Assembly (NCBI GenBank): GCA_964621785.1
Contig: CAZUPD010000033.1
Location: 1 to 64,000 of the forward strand
DNA from: JACKDW01 sp964621785
Lineage (GTDB): Bacteria > Myxococcota_A > Polyangia > Nannocystales > Nannocystaceae
Length of the DNA: 64,000 bases
Direction: 5' to 3'
Positions 8,828 to 17,978 of the stretch are shown piece by piece. The first letter of the stretch is position 1, and each line of letters begins with the position of its first letter. A program made the translations under genes and the position numbers. Under the pieces are notes generated by a model. The model worked only from the letters and a program-made list of their open reading frames with translations, was not told where the DNA came from and did no database searches.

Positions 8828-9082
8828 TCACAGTGGATGATCGAGTTGAATCATCAAATAAATCCCGTTCTTAGCCCCCGGGAGCTGGATCGGGTCGAAG
8901 TTCGGCTGCGGGTTCGGGACCACGTACAAGTGCATTTGCAAGCCTGGCGGGCCCATCTGCGTGTATGGACACCGACATTGTTGCCGCAGCACCTTGCGCA
9001 GCCGATGTGTGCGAGGTGTTTCGCACCCTCGTCCATCTGCCGCCCGGACCGCCACGCCATGAAATTCTAAGTGCTCCTGCAT
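8828..9082 (-). CDS. Possible small hypothetical protein
   Basis: 84 residues, uncertain. The second half (LYVVPNPQPNFDPIQLPGAKNG) has third codon positions almost all G or C across 8860-8935, as in genuine genes here; the first half lacks that bias. No ribosome-binding site or signal peptide is seen. An opposite-strand frame, ATG 8965 to TGA 9141 (58 residues, MDTDIVAAAPCAADVCEVF), reads equally well over the right part. One of the two, or a fused remnant, may be real. The triple half-site motif TACAAGTGCATTTGCA (8925-8940) lies where the coding signal changes. Confidence 0.35.
   Translation of the reverse strand: MQEHLEFHGVAVRAADGRGCETPRTHRLRKVLRQQCRCPYTQMGPPGLQMHLYVVPNPQPNFDPIQLPGAKNGIYLMIQLDHPL
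8925..8940. repeat. Triple half-site cluster of the TRYANNTRYA motif
   Basis: TACAAGTGCATTTGCA contains three TRYA half-sites spaced exactly 6 bp apart (TACA, TGCA, TGCA), so two overlapping 10-bp motifs. Confidence 0.7.
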
Positions 9083-9144
9083 GTGGCAGATGCACGCATT
9101 TCTCGACGCCCGTGGATGTCTCGACGCGCCGACTTGCGTGACGG

Positions 9145-10965
9145 TTACATCCGTTTGGCCGCTGGGATCCCCAGCAGTCCAAGGCCCTCGGCGAGTACCG
9201 CGATAGAAGCTTGTACAAGCAATAATCTTCCCGTGCGCAGCGGTTCGGGGCTGCCCTTGACCTTACACGCGAGGTAGAAGCGGTTGAACTGTTTGCACAA
9301 CTCGTAGAGGTAGGTGCACAACACCGACGGGCGCAGTTCGTCGGCAGCGACTTTTACGGTCGGGGCAAATCGGTCGAGCCCGTTGCGGAGCTCGCGTTCT
9401 TCGGTCGTTGTCAGCAGGGCACAGGCAGCCACCGCCTCGGGCGTGTGCTGGCCGACGTTGGTGATCGGAGCCTGGGCAGCACACTCGCGGATGATCGAGC
9501 AGGCGCGGGCGTGGGTGTATTGCAGGTAGGGCCCGGTGTTGCCGCGGACGTCGAGCCAGGCCTCCATATCGAAGACGATTTTTTGGTTCACATCGCGGGC
9601 GAGCATCCCGTATTTGATCGCCCCCAAGGCAACCTCGTGGGCGGCCTGTTCGATCTCTGCATCGGTCCATTGCCCGCGGAATTTCTCGAGATGCAGCTCG
9701 GTAATGCGGGCCGTCATTTGCTCGCGCAGGGCCCGAAACAACACGACGTTGCCCTTGCGTGCCCCCATCGGCCCATCGGGTAGCTCGACCATCTCGTAGG
9801 GAACGTGTTGGCAGGCCTTGGCCTGTTCAAATCCCATTTTTTCGAGGGTCAAAAATACGTGGCGGAAGTGGTCGCTCTGGCGCACATCGACCACGTAGAT
9901 CGAGCGGTCGATGTTGTGGCCCTCAAACTTGAGCTTGGCGAGTGCGAGGTCTTTGGTCGCGTACAGGCTGGTGCCGTCGCCCTTTCGCAACATAAAAAAC
10001 GGCATGTGTTTGACTTCGCGGTTGAAGATTCCGACCGCGCCCTGGCTGACCTCAAAGACACCTTTTTGCAGAAACTCGTCGACGATGGCGAGCCCCGGTT
10101 CATCGGCCTGGCTCTCGTAAAACCGGACGTCAAAGTGGACCCCACAGTAGTCGTAGATCTCTTCAAATTCGTCGAGCGACCACTGTTTGGTCTCGTTCCA
10201 CACCGCGGTGATCTCGGGCTCGCGCGCCTCTAATCGCTGCAGGATTTCGGTGATCCGAGCCTTGGCCGCGGCCAGTTGCTCGCCGGCCGTGGGATCGGTT
10301 GGGGCGGCCTCTTCCCAATCGGCTAGCTGGGTCGCTGCGCGGGTGTAGATCTGACCTAGCCACTCGCCGCGGTAGTGCGCCGGCGGGGTGCGTTGCGCGG
10401 GCGTCAGATGGTCGAGGTACCACCACAGGCAGCGGGCGATATGTGTACCGACATCGCCAAAGTAGTTGGCGGCGATCACCGGATAGCCCTGGGATCTTAA
10501 AAGTCGTACCAAACAGTCGCCCAAGCACATGTTGCGCAGGTGACCGACGTGCAGCGCCTTGTGGGTGTTGGGCTGGCTAAACTCGACCATCAGCCGGGTA
10601 TTTTTTGTATCTGCATGAAATGCAGACGTGCCAGAGGCGAGCGCCGGCAAAAGATGGGCACCGGCGCGCCCGAGGTCGAGGGTAAAGTTGAGGTAGGGGC
10701 CGGTGGCGATGACCTTGGCGATCATCGATTGTTGGGCGTCGAGTGTCGCTTGTAGCTGGGGAGCGAGTTCGGCGGCGATTTTTGGCGGGGCCTTGCGCAA
10801 CACCCGGGCGAGCTTGAAGCAGGGAAACGCGACATCCCCGAGCTCCGGATTCGGCGGTTTGGCGAGTGCGTCCACGATGTCATCGGCACCGAGATCAACT
10901 TCGGAGGGCAGGGCGCGGGCGAGTTGTTCGGCGACGGCGCGGGCGAGTGTTTGATCCGTGGACAT
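9145..10965 (-). CDS. argS: Arginyl-tRNA synthetase
   Basis: 606 residues from the ATG at 10965, starting MSTDQTLARAVAEQLARALP; the frame stays open far upstream but without coding character. It charges tRNA-Arg in the cytoplasm. Class I signatures are visible: HVGHLRN (HIGH motif) after FSQPNTHKALH, and GARKGNVVLF, equivalent to the KMSK loop of ArgRS (M-x-x-R-K-G-N). The N-terminal ~100 residues match the ArgRS Add1 region, and the C-terminal helical anticodon-binding part ends ...GLGLLGIPAAKRM. Length is normal for the family. A perfect 12-bp palindrome, GCTTGTACAAGC, lies inside the 3' end at 9209-9220. Confidence 0.97.
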   Translation of the reverse strand: MSTDQTLARAVAEQLARALPSEVDLGADDIVDALAKPPNPELGDVAFPCFKLARVLRKAPPKIAAELAPQLQATLDAQQSMIAKVIATGPYLNFTLDLGRAGAHLLPALASGTSAFHADTKNTRLMVEFSQPNTHKALHVGHLRNMCLGDCLVRLLRSQGYPVIAANYFGDVGTHIARCLWWYLDHLTPAQRTPPAHYRGEWLGQIYTRAATQLADWEEAAPTDPTAGEQLAAAKARITEILQRLEAREPEITAVWNETKQWSLDEFEEIYDYCGVHFDVRFYESQADEPGLAIVDEFLQKGVFEVSQGAVGIFNREVKHMPFFMLRKGDGTSLYATKDLALAKLKFEGHNIDRSIYVVDVRQSDHFRHVFLTLEKMGFEQAKACQHVPYEMVELPDGPMGARKGNVVLFRALREQMTARITELHLEKFRGQWTDAEIEQAAHEVALGAIKYGMLARDVNQKIVFDMEAWLDVRGNTGPYLQYTHARACSIIRECAAQAPITNVGQHTPEAVAACALLTTTEERELRNGLDRFAPTVKVAADELRPSVLCTYLYELCKQFNRFYLACKVKGSPEPLRTGRLLLVQASIAVLAEGLGLLGIPAAKRM

Positions 10966-11078
10966 GGCGCGAGAGGGTAATCGAAAACCCCGCGCACCGC
11001 GAGTGGCCCACCCGTGCACGCACCTGACCTTTGGGCTGAGAGCCTTCGTCCGCGATTGGAGCCGTTTGGATCGGCGGA

Positions 11079-12536
11079 CTACAGCCCGAGCAACAGGCAC
11101 ACGACAGTGATCACCACAGCTCCGATCAGGTTGAGTGCGAAGCCTTCGCGGGCCATTTGCCCAGTGGTCACTCGGCCGGTGCCGTAGACGAGAGCATTCG
11201 GTGCAGTCGCCACGGGCAGCATAAACGCGTAGTTGAGGCCGAACACCGCTGGAAGCATCAGGGTTTGCGGGTCGATCCCGCCGGCGATCGCAGCCGCCCC
11301 GAGGATCGGCATCAGGATGTTGGCCATCGCCGTGTTGCTGGTGACTTCGGTGGTGAAGATGGCGATCAGACACAGACTCGGGATGACCAGCCATGACGGC
11401 CAGGCGGCTAAAAACACGAGCGCCTCGCCAAATGTCTCGCTGAGCTTGGAGGCGTCGAACGCCTTGCCGATCGCAATGCCACCGCCGATCAAAAAGAAGA
11501 TGCCCCATGGGATAGGTGTCGGAGGATCGTCGGTGTCGGCCTCGGTCGGAGGCGCAAACACGCGACCGTCGAGCAATCGCTCGCCCGGCGCATCACCACT
11601 TGGTAGTACAAATAGTGCCACGACTGCGAGCAGGGCAACCGTGCTGTCGCCGGCCGTTTCGGCCACACCCAGCCAGTGTCCCCAGCCCCCGTACGGTCCG
11701 GCACGGGTCATCCACAACATTGCCATGAGGGCGAACACCACAAGTACGCGACGCTCGGATGGGCGCCACGGACCGAGGTCCGGAAGCGAGAGGGGCGAGC
11801 TGCCGCGGAGCTTGCGGCTCAGCCACAACCAACTCAGCGGGACCATTGCCACGACCACTGGCACGCCAAACCCCATCCACTCGGTGAAGCTGATATCGGC
11901 ACCTGTGAGCGTGTGGTGCTGCTCGAGAAAACTCAGGGTGGGCGGGGTGGCGATCGGTGTGCCGCTGCCACCGATCGAGGCGCCGTAGGGGACGGCGAGC
12001 AACAGCGGGATGGTGAGTTGCTTGCCCTCCGAGGCCGCGATCACGGCGAGTGCGACCGGCAGCAGCATCACCGTGGTGGCCGTATTCGACATCCACATGC
12101 TCGAGATCGCAGAAGCCAGCATAAATCCGAGGACCAACCGGCGACCGCCGTCGCTGCCGACGGTGCGGACCAGTCCAAGGGCGATCCGGCGGTGGGCTCC
12201 GCTGCGTTCCATCGCGTGGGACACGATCGTGCCGCCCAGCATCAACAACACCAGGTGATGTCCGTAGGCGCTGGCGACCGCGCGAAAGTCGAGGACACCG
12301 ACCATCGGCAACAGGGCAAATGGGACAAGCGACGTCGCGGCCAGCGGGATCGGTTCGCCGATCCACCATACTGCGCACAGGGTCGTGATCACGGCTGTCC
12401 AGCAGGCGGGTCCCGGCAATCCGAGGCGCCAGGTCAACAACCCGAGGGCCGCGGCCAGCAGCGGGCCGAGCCAAAAACACACCCGCCGCCACAGCGGCAA
12501 CATGTGCTCAGTCGGCGGAGTTGGTTGTATCGACAT
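11079..12536 (-). CDS. DASS/SLC13 family sodium-coupled anion transporter
   Basis: 485 residues, about a dozen hydrophobic segments. The paired signature motifs of divalent anion:sodium symporters are present: SNTATTVMLLP in the first half and SNTAMANILMPIL in the second, the SNT loops that bind anion and sodium. GASIGGSGTPIATPP is another conserved element. Likely substrates are dicarboxylates, sulfate or phosphate; sequence alone does not decide. The start at 12536 overlaps the end of the upstream DUF3604 gene by 29 bp; an internal ATG at 12503 would leave a 4-bp gap. Both options imply co-transcription with that gene. Confidence 0.9.
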   Translation of the reverse strand: MSIQPTPPTEHMLPLWRRVCFWLGPLLAAALGLLTWRLGLPGPACWTAVITTLCAVWWIGEPIPLAATSLVPFALLPMVGVLDFRAVASAYGHHLVLLMLGGTIVSHAMERSGAHRRIALGLVRTVGSDGGRRLVLGFMLASAISSMWMSNTATTVMLLPVALAVIAASEGKQLTIPLLLAVPYGASIGGSGTPIATPPTLSFLEQHHTLTGADISFTEWMGFGVPVVVAMVPLSWLWLSRKLRGSSPLSLPDLGPWRPSERRVLVVFALMAMLWMTRAGPYGGWGHWLGVAETAGDSTVALLAVVALFVLPSGDAPGERLLDGRVFAPPTEADTDDPPTPIPWGIFFLIGGGIAIGKAFDASKLSETFGEALVFLAAWPSWLVIPSLCLIAIFTTEVTSNTAMANILMPILGAAAIAGGIDPQTLMLPAVFGLNYAFMLPVATAPNALVYGTGRVTTGQMAREGFALNLIGAVVITVVCLLLGL

Positions 12537-14658
12537 AGACCGGGCTCGCCCACGCGAGATGACCATCGCATTGTGTCACTTTGACAAACAATCGCCGCGG
12601 TTTTTCGACCTCCAGCTCCAGGCGCAGTTCGAGCGAGGTCTGCGAGGGTGCTTCGGGGTAGCGCATGATCGTCGCCTGCAGATCGAGACCGCCAAAAGCA
12701 CCGTGGATAGGCGTATCGCCGAGCTTGCCGAGGTCGACTTCCAGCTCACCCACGGGCGACACAAACCGGACGGTGCCCGCACGGGCTTGGTTGAGCCACA
12801 GATCGATCCCGTCGAGGTCGCCGGTGGTCCGCGAACGGAAGTCGATACGCTGGGCCTGGTGCTGTTGGATCCCGTCGAGGGGGGAGTCAAACGCGAACGT
12901 CTCGGCGCGCTCAATGATTGCGCCTACAACTTCGATGTGGCCGTCCCAGACCGCCCGGCGACCACGGCCACGGATCCGGGCGCCGCCCCAGCGCACGCGA
13001 ATCCGTCGCGATGGGGCGAGGTTGTCAAACCCTTGGGGACGCGCGACATGGATGCACGCGCGACCGTCAAACAGCGCGATCGACTCGACCGGTGCGTTTG
13101 TCTGCACGGATGCATGTACCTGCACACGATTTTTTGAGGGGCGAAACTCGCTGCCCATCGGGTGGCCGTCGACGGTAAACGCCAGGTCCATGCGCGGGCC
13201 TGTGGTTCCGTAGCACCGCCGCTGTTTGAGCGCGTCAAATACCGCGGCCCGCGTCAGTGATTCGCTGAGCACACAGGTCAGTCCGCCGAAGATCCCAAAC
13301 TGCCCCGCACCTGGACCCTCGGCCCCCGGGCGGCCTTTGTGGCCATCGCTGTGACAGATAATTCCGACCCGGTACCCCTTGTCAAATGCATCCCACAACA
13401 GCCACTCAAAAATCCCCCAACACGATGCGACTTCGATCAAGGGCCCGAGTTCCTCGTCGAAGTAGGTACGGATGTCGGCGTAGCGGCCCCCGCAGTGGGA
13501 GGCGAGGATGACTTTTTCGAGTGGTACATGCTCCCGCAACTTTTGGAACAACACATCGGCCGGATGGGCCGGGCTGTAGTCGCTTTCGGGCGTGTCGATC
13601 TGCCAGTGGGACGAGCGCATGATCGGCAGGTCCTCCTCCAAGTAGATGACATTGCGATCGCCACCTGCGGCGGTGTTGGCCGACCACTCAAACCCCGGAA
13701 ACACGACAAAGCGGCCGTCTTCGTGGAACTCGCGGACCACCGCGTTGAGCCGGCGCCAGTCCTCGTCGTCCATCTGAAAGTCATTGCCCTGGTGCGACAT
13801 GATGTCGATGCGGGCATTGTCGCGGCCAAACGCGAAGTACTCGACCTCGGTCCCGGTGCCGACGGTGGCGTCGGATTGTGCGTGCAGCTCGGCCCAGTAG
13901 CGCTTGAATTGCGGAAGCGTTGGATAGCCCGTGATCGGGTTACTCCGCCCTTCGACGCCACCCCAACAGGCGACGACGGTGCCGGTGCCGGGGGTCAAAA
14001 ACCGTAGCTTGCCCGCGCGCAGCTCGACAGTGGCATCGCCTTCGAACCGCAGGGACATGCCCTCAGGAGCAGGTGTTGGGTTGCCCCAGCGATCCTCTCC
14101 CTTGACAAACACCTCGACCGCTTCGCCGACGACCGCCTGCGTCGGCACGATCGCAACCACAGTGATGGGCTCGCCGGCGACGATCCGCACCACTGGCGAA
14201 GTTGGGAGGCGACGCACGAGGCAGGCATTGGTGGCGTCGACCAAAAACCGGAGTTCGTGGGCCGACTCGATAAACGATTGTGCCTGGATTCCGGGGGAGC
14301 CCTGGCTGCGGTCGCCGAAGGTGATCGTCACGACATCGCCGGGGGCGAGACAGCCGTCGTAGACATCGATCACCAGGCATTTCATCCACGGACGGATGTG
14401 GGCCTTTTTGTCGTAGTAGGCCCGCAAACTCGCCTCACCGGTGGTTGTCACGGTGGTGTAGCCGAGGCCCTTGGGGTCGGTAAACTGCGGACGACCCCAA
14501 TCGCTGGCAAACCTGCGGGCGACCTTGATGGTGCCGCCCTCGTCGATCCCGTAGCTGCCCACGGTATAGGTCAGTGTCCACTGCCCGAGGTTACCGGCGA
14601 CGACCGGCCCTTCGGGGGAAAGCGCGACATGTCCGAGGCGATGGGTCCGGTGCTCCAT
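12508..14658 (-). CDS. DUF3604 domain protein (PHP-like metallohydrolase family)
   Basis: 716 residues from the ATG at 14658 (MEHRTHRLGHVALS). No signal peptide. Residues ~1-260 form beta-rich domains; from ~260 the DUF3604 core begins with FKRYWAELHAQSDATVGTG and includes DIMSHQGNDF, FVVFPGFEWS, ILASHCGGRY and IICHSDGHKGRPG. The repeated His and Asp residues suit a di- or trinuclear metal site like that of PHP hydrolases, though no activity can be assigned. Its 3' end overlaps the DASS transporter start, which suggests that a substrate is imported and then processed, or the reverse; that link is inference. Confidence 0.85.
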   Translation of the reverse strand: MEHRTHRLGHVALSPEGPVVAGNLGQWTLTYTVGSYGIDEGGTIKVARRFASDWGRPQFTDPKGLGYTTVTTTGEASLRAYYDKKAHIRPWMKCLVIDVYDGCLAPGDVVTITFGDRSQGSPGIQAQSFIESAHELRFLVDATNACLVRRLPTSPVVRIVAGEPITVVAIVPTQAVVGEAVEVFVKGEDRWGNPTPAPEGMSLRFEGDATVELRAGKLRFLTPGTGTVVACWGGVEGRSNPITGYPTLPQFKRYWAELHAQSDATVGTGTEVEYFAFGRDNARIDIMSHQGNDFQMDDEDWRRLNAVVREFHEDGRFVVFPGFEWSANTAAGGDRNVIYLEEDLPIMRSSHWQIDTPESDYSPAHPADVLFQKLREHVPLEKVILASHCGGRYADIRTYFDEELGPLIEVASCWGIFEWLLWDAFDKGYRVGIICHSDGHKGRPGAEGPGAGQFGIFGGLTCVLSESLTRAAVFDALKQRRCYGTTGPRMDLAFTVDGHPMGSEFRPSKNRVQVHASVQTNAPVESIALFDGRACIHVARPQGFDNLAPSRRIRVRWGGARIRGRGRRAVWDGHIEVVGAIIERAETFAFDSPLDGIQQHQAQRIDFRSRTTGDLDGIDLWLNQARAGTVRFVSPVGELEVDLGKLGDTPIHGAFGGLDLQATIMRYPEAPSQTSLELRLELEVEKPRRLFVKVTQCDGHLAWASPVYVDTTNSAD

Positions 14659-14720
14659 GGCGGCATGGTGGCACCGGCGATCGAAGGGAGTCAATCGCCT
14701 GCCGAAGCGCGTGGGACGAT

Positions 14721-14891
14721 GTGATAAAAAACCGCGTGTCCACCAGCAACCTGTTTGCAATCATCGCATTCACAGTCCTTTGGCTGGGCCTCGGGGGATT
14801 TTTTTGGCTCGTGTTGCGGTATCTGGTAACCCGGGCCCGCCGCCCTGAGAGGTCTCCCGAGGACCCGGTGTTGCGGGAACACGGGTTGTGA
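14721..14891 (+). CDS. Small single-span membrane protein
   Basis: 56 residues if the GTG at 14721 is used; a second GTG at 14736 would give 51. It consists of a short polar start, one hydrophobic segment (LFAIIAFTVLWLGLGGFFWLVL) and a basic/acidic cytoplasmic tail (TRARRPERSPEDPVLREHGL). It diverges from the DUF3604 gene and converges on the beta-barrel gene. It is short and unrecognised, so confidence rests on the clean membrane segment and the downstream stop. Confidence 0.5.
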   Translation: MIKNRVSTSNLFAIIAFTVLWLGLGGFFWLVLRYLVTRARRPERSPEDPVLREHGL

Positions 14892-14924
14892 GCACAGCCT
14901 GCGGCAGGTTATATGCAGACACAT

Positions 14925-15983
14925 CTACCGCAGCTGAAACCCGATGCTAAAACTCATCAGGTGTAGCCAGTTCGATGTATAGCCATCGTAGTCGAGGTCG
15001 CCCTCGTCGGTGCCCCGGGCCCCGCCCCCGACATAGCGGAGGTTGACAAACACATCGCCGACCGGGAGCAGGACCATGCCGACACGGGCACTGGCATCGA
15101 TGATCGCACCCTCAAAGTAGTTGGTCGAACCAGAAACGCCGCGGCCTTTGGCGTAAAAACCGTCGATCTCGCCGCCGAGCCACAGGTTGTTGGCAAAGGT
15201 GTAGCGCCCGCGAAATTTGAGGACCGGGACAAACCCCAACCCCCGCGAGGCGCTGCGCAGCTCCCCGTCGGTCGAAGAGAAGTTGATGACCGCGTTTCGA
15301 AGCTGTCCCGAAACACCAATCGCAAGCTCCTGCTCGGGGTCGCGCAGAAAGTCGTAAAGATAGCTAAACCGGTAGTAGGAAAAGTCGTAGCGGACATCGA
15401 CCGCGGTGCCGGCGGGAAAATCCACACCGTCGATCCGGTGGTCGCTGCGAAACTTGACGTCGGTGGTGAGGTTGAGCGGTTGGACCAGGAAGATCAGAGC
15501 GTGTCGGCGATTGATCTCCCACTCTCCACTGAAGCGAAACAGTGGAAACAGGGCATCTTGGCCACCCTCGCCGCGGTAGTCGAAGGCGGTCCCATCCATC
15601 CCGACTTGGATCTGGTTGTAGATCGTGCCGACAAATCCGACCTCGGCGATGGCCCGTACGCTCCACCAGCGGTGGGCGGGATTCAGCATCCACCGGTCGC
15701 CGTAGCGCTGTTGTTGACGGTGAGCAAGGACATCGTCCTCTGCCTCTTGCTTGGCCCTGCGGGCTGCGCGACGCCGCATCCGTCGCGCCTTGCCGGTGGT
15801 GGGCGGCGCAGGGGTGGGACTCATTGCAGATACATCTTCATGCAGGACCTCGACCGTCACGTGGGGTGGAGTGGCGGGTTGGGCTGCATCGGGTGCCACG
15901 ACCGGCCGCGCCGAAGCCGGGGCCGTGGGGGAGGATGGCGCGACCGCAGGCGACTGGAGGACGAGAAGTAGGCTGACGATCAT
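14925..15983 (-). CDS. Outer-membrane beta-barrel protein, unknown function
   Basis: 352 residues. MIVSLLLVLQSPAVAPS is a short signal-like start, followed by a Pro/Ala-rich and then strongly basic region (KARRMRRRAARRAKQEAEDD), which is unusual for an outer-membrane protein. From ~95 on, amphipathic strands alternate: WWSVRAIAEVGFVGTIYNQIQ, ALIFLVQPLNLTTDVKF, DVRYDFSYYRFSYLYDF, RYTFANNLWLGGEIDGFYAKG and MSFSIGFQLR at the end. The pattern fits a 10-12 stranded barrel. The substrate is unknown. Confidence 0.8.
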   Translation of the reverse strand: MIVSLLLVLQSPAVAPSSPTAPASARPVVAPDAAQPATPPHVTVEVLHEDVSAMSPTPAPPTTGKARRMRRRAARRAKQEAEDDVLAHRQQQRYGDRWMLNPAHRWWSVRAIAEVGFVGTIYNQIQVGMDGTAFDYRGEGGQDALFPLFRFSGEWEINRRHALIFLVQPLNLTTDVKFRSDHRIDGVDFPAGTAVDVRYDFSYYRFSYLYDFLRDPEQELAIGVSGQLRNAVINFSSTDGELRSASRGLGFVPVLKFRGRYTFANNLWLGGEIDGFYAKGRGVSGSTNYFEGAIIDASARVGMVLLPVGDVFVNLRYVGGGARGTDEGDLDYDGYTSNWLHLMSFSIGFQLR

Positions 15984-16237
15984 CGTTGATGGTGCACACT
16001 ACCGTTTTCGCGGCCGTTGGTGAATCGCTCGCCGCCGGACGCAGCGGGAAGTCAGCTCGTGCACGCACATGGCGACCCTGGCCTCGGCGGGCGACGAGTG
16101 AAAAAATCGCGCTCGTGGTTGCCCCTGCGTTCAACCGTGGTTTCGGTGTGTCGCGCGAGCGACGAGGTTTGGGGCGCAAGCGGGCATGCGAAATCCACCG
16201 CCTGCTCGGAGAACCGAGTTGGGTACACTTCACAACC

Positions 16238-17923
16238 ATGACGCAGGCGTTTGTTGTCACCCCTCCTACCGGCGGTTTTGACCGGGCTGGGATCCGTGAG
16301 TTGGTTAAACAGTCCGGTCTCGCGGCGGCCATGCACAAAAGGGTCCGGGCGCCGTTTGGCCATACCGTGTTGACGCTGAGCATGCTCGAGGCCGTCATCG
16401 AAGCGGGGGACCTGGCCCTGCAGACTGGTGAATCGCTGCACGCAGCCCTGCTCGAGGACATCGCCCGCACCGGTACCCTGGCGATTCCCGAGCCGACGGT
16501 CGATCAGCGTCTGTTTATTGGTGCATTTACAATTCTTGTCCTGTGCGACGACCTGCTGCCCCAACTCGCCGCGCTTGCGCCCTCGCCCCAGCTCACCTCA
16601 GACTTGGAGCTCGACGGGCTTGAGCAACTGCTCCACGAAGGTCCGCGCGAAGTCATGGAACGACTGTTGGCGATGGCGGGGCGCTACCTCGACGTCCAGG
16701 CTCAACGCAAGGGTGGGGGCGGGGACACGGTCGATGAGCGGGCTGGCTGGATCGTTACAACTGTACATGCATTTATCGCCCAGCTGCGCGGCGCGGTGCA
16801 ACGCCTGACCCACCTCGGTCGCCTGCGTCCATTTGGCCTCGCCCTGCGCCAGCGCAAGGTCGTCGTCGGCAACCGCCGCTACGAGGGGTTTTTGGCCCGC
16901 AACCTCACCGAGCCCGCCTGTGACCTAAAACCGGTGCAGACCACCGATATCGTCGGCAACCGCGAATACATGGAGGCCGCTTTGCGGCTGTGTCGGGACG
17001 TCGCCGCCTATGACCTCGAAAGCCGTAAGAGCCCCAAGACCATCAACCCTGTGTTGTTCGGGCTCGGGCGCCCGGGGTGCGGCAAGACGATCACCGCCCA
17101 TGCGGTCGGCAACTATTTTTTAGATTACTGCCGCGCGCGCGACATCCCGGCGCGGTTCAAGGTGATTCGTCGGACAGATTGGGCCAGCTCCTATCAAAAT
17201 GCCAGCGCAGCCACCCTGATCAAAATTTTCAAGGAAGAGGTTTACGGATTTGAAGGCGTGTGCGGGGTGTATTGGCCTGACATCGACACCGCGTTTGCCT
17301 CGCGCGGGAGCGGCAATCTGCGCATGGAAGAAAAGAACAACCTCGGGGCCGTGTTCGGAATCTTTGATGGCACATTGATTCCCAAGGACGGCAAGTGGTT
17401 TATGCTGTGCGATGCCAACTACATGCAGATGGACGAGGCCACGACCTCGCGGATTGCCCAAAATCCGTTTACGGTCCGCGGTCCGACCTCGGGCGAGGAC
17501 TACATCCGACTGCTGCGTGACGTCCTGTTGCGAGATGTCCGCCAACACGTCAGTCCCGACGACTCTCAGTGGACAACCATCGGTGAAGCGTTGGTTTCAG
17601 CCGACCTCAGCGGTCGCCAGGTCGAGAGCATCGCCGGCAATATCCGCGCCCATATCCAGGATTTTGAGTACCCAGAGCACTACTTCAAGGCAGAGTTTGA
17701 AGAGCGCCAGCGGATCATCGCCGCGTTGAGTCGTCAGGTTGCGATCGCGGATGTGCTGCAACAGATTGATGATTATACAAAGTTTCACCGCGACGCCGAA
17801 GAAAAAGAAACCCGCGAACGGTTCGAGCGCGAGGTTTCCCAACTGGTCGAGCGACTCAACGCCGGGCGCGAGGCGACCGCACGGGCTGCCAAGGACGCCG
17901 AGGCGGAGATTTTGGGCGAGTAG
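16238..17923 (+). CDS. AAA-family ATPase
   Basis: 561 residues from the ATG at 16238 (MTQAFVVTPPTGGFDRAG); the open frame upstream lacks coding character. The N-terminal ~230 residues are helical with no known family. A Walker A motif, GLGRPGCGKTITAHA, lies near residue 355, followed by CGVYWPDIDTAFASR (a candidate Walker B, weaker than usual) and WFMLCDANYMQMDEATTSR, which resembles a sensor 1 region. The last 60 residues (EEKETRERFEREVSQLVERLN) are a probable coiled coil. It could be a remodelling ATPase. It is followed 55 bp later by the GH75-like gene in the same direction. Confidence 0.8.
   Translation: MTQAFVVTPPTGGFDRAGIRELVKQSGLAAAMHKRVRAPFGHTVLTLSMLEAVIEAGDLALQTGESLHAALLEDIARTGTLAIPEPTVDQRLFIGAFTILVLCDDLLPQLAALAPSPQLTSDLELDGLEQLLHEGPREVMERLLAMAGRYLDVQAQRKGGGGDTVDERAGWIVTTVHAFIAQLRGAVQRLTHLGRLRPFGLALRQRKVVVGNRRYEGFLARNLTEPACDLKPVQTTDIVGNREYMEAALRLCRDVAAYDLESRKSPKTINPVLFGLGRPGCGKTITAHAVGNYFLDYCRARDIPARFKVIRRTDWASSYQNASAATLIKIFKEEVYGFEGVCGVYWPDIDTAFASRGSGNLRMEEKNNLGAVFGIFDGTLIPKDGKWFMLCDANYMQMDEATTSRIAQNPFTVRGPTSGEDYIRLLRDVLLRDVRQHVSPDDSQWTTIGEALVSADLSGRQVESIAGNIRAHIQDFEYPEHYFKAEFEERQRIIAALSRQVAIADVLQQIDDYTKFHRDAEEKETRERFEREVSQLVERLNAGREATARAAKDAEAEILGE
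16756..16771. repeat. Triple half-site cluster of the TRYANNTRYA motif
   Basis: TACAACTGTACATGCA holds half-sites TACA, TGTA and TGCA at 6-bp steps, with a fourth imperfect one (TATC) following. In the ATPase gene it reads GTT ACA ACT GTA CAT GCA, all third positions T or A in a gene otherwise rich in G/C third positions. Confidence 0.7.
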
Positions 17924-17978
17924 CTACAACCCCCGAAGCCTCGAAAAGGTACGGCCGAGGTCTGCTACTGTGACGGGC

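Noticed and set aside
9209..9220. 12-bp perfect palindrome GCTTGTACAAGC in argS as an operator
   Set aside because: It is inside the 3' coding region, and one perfect 12-bp palindrome is weak evidence; it is related to the half-site motif but does not match the 10-bp form.
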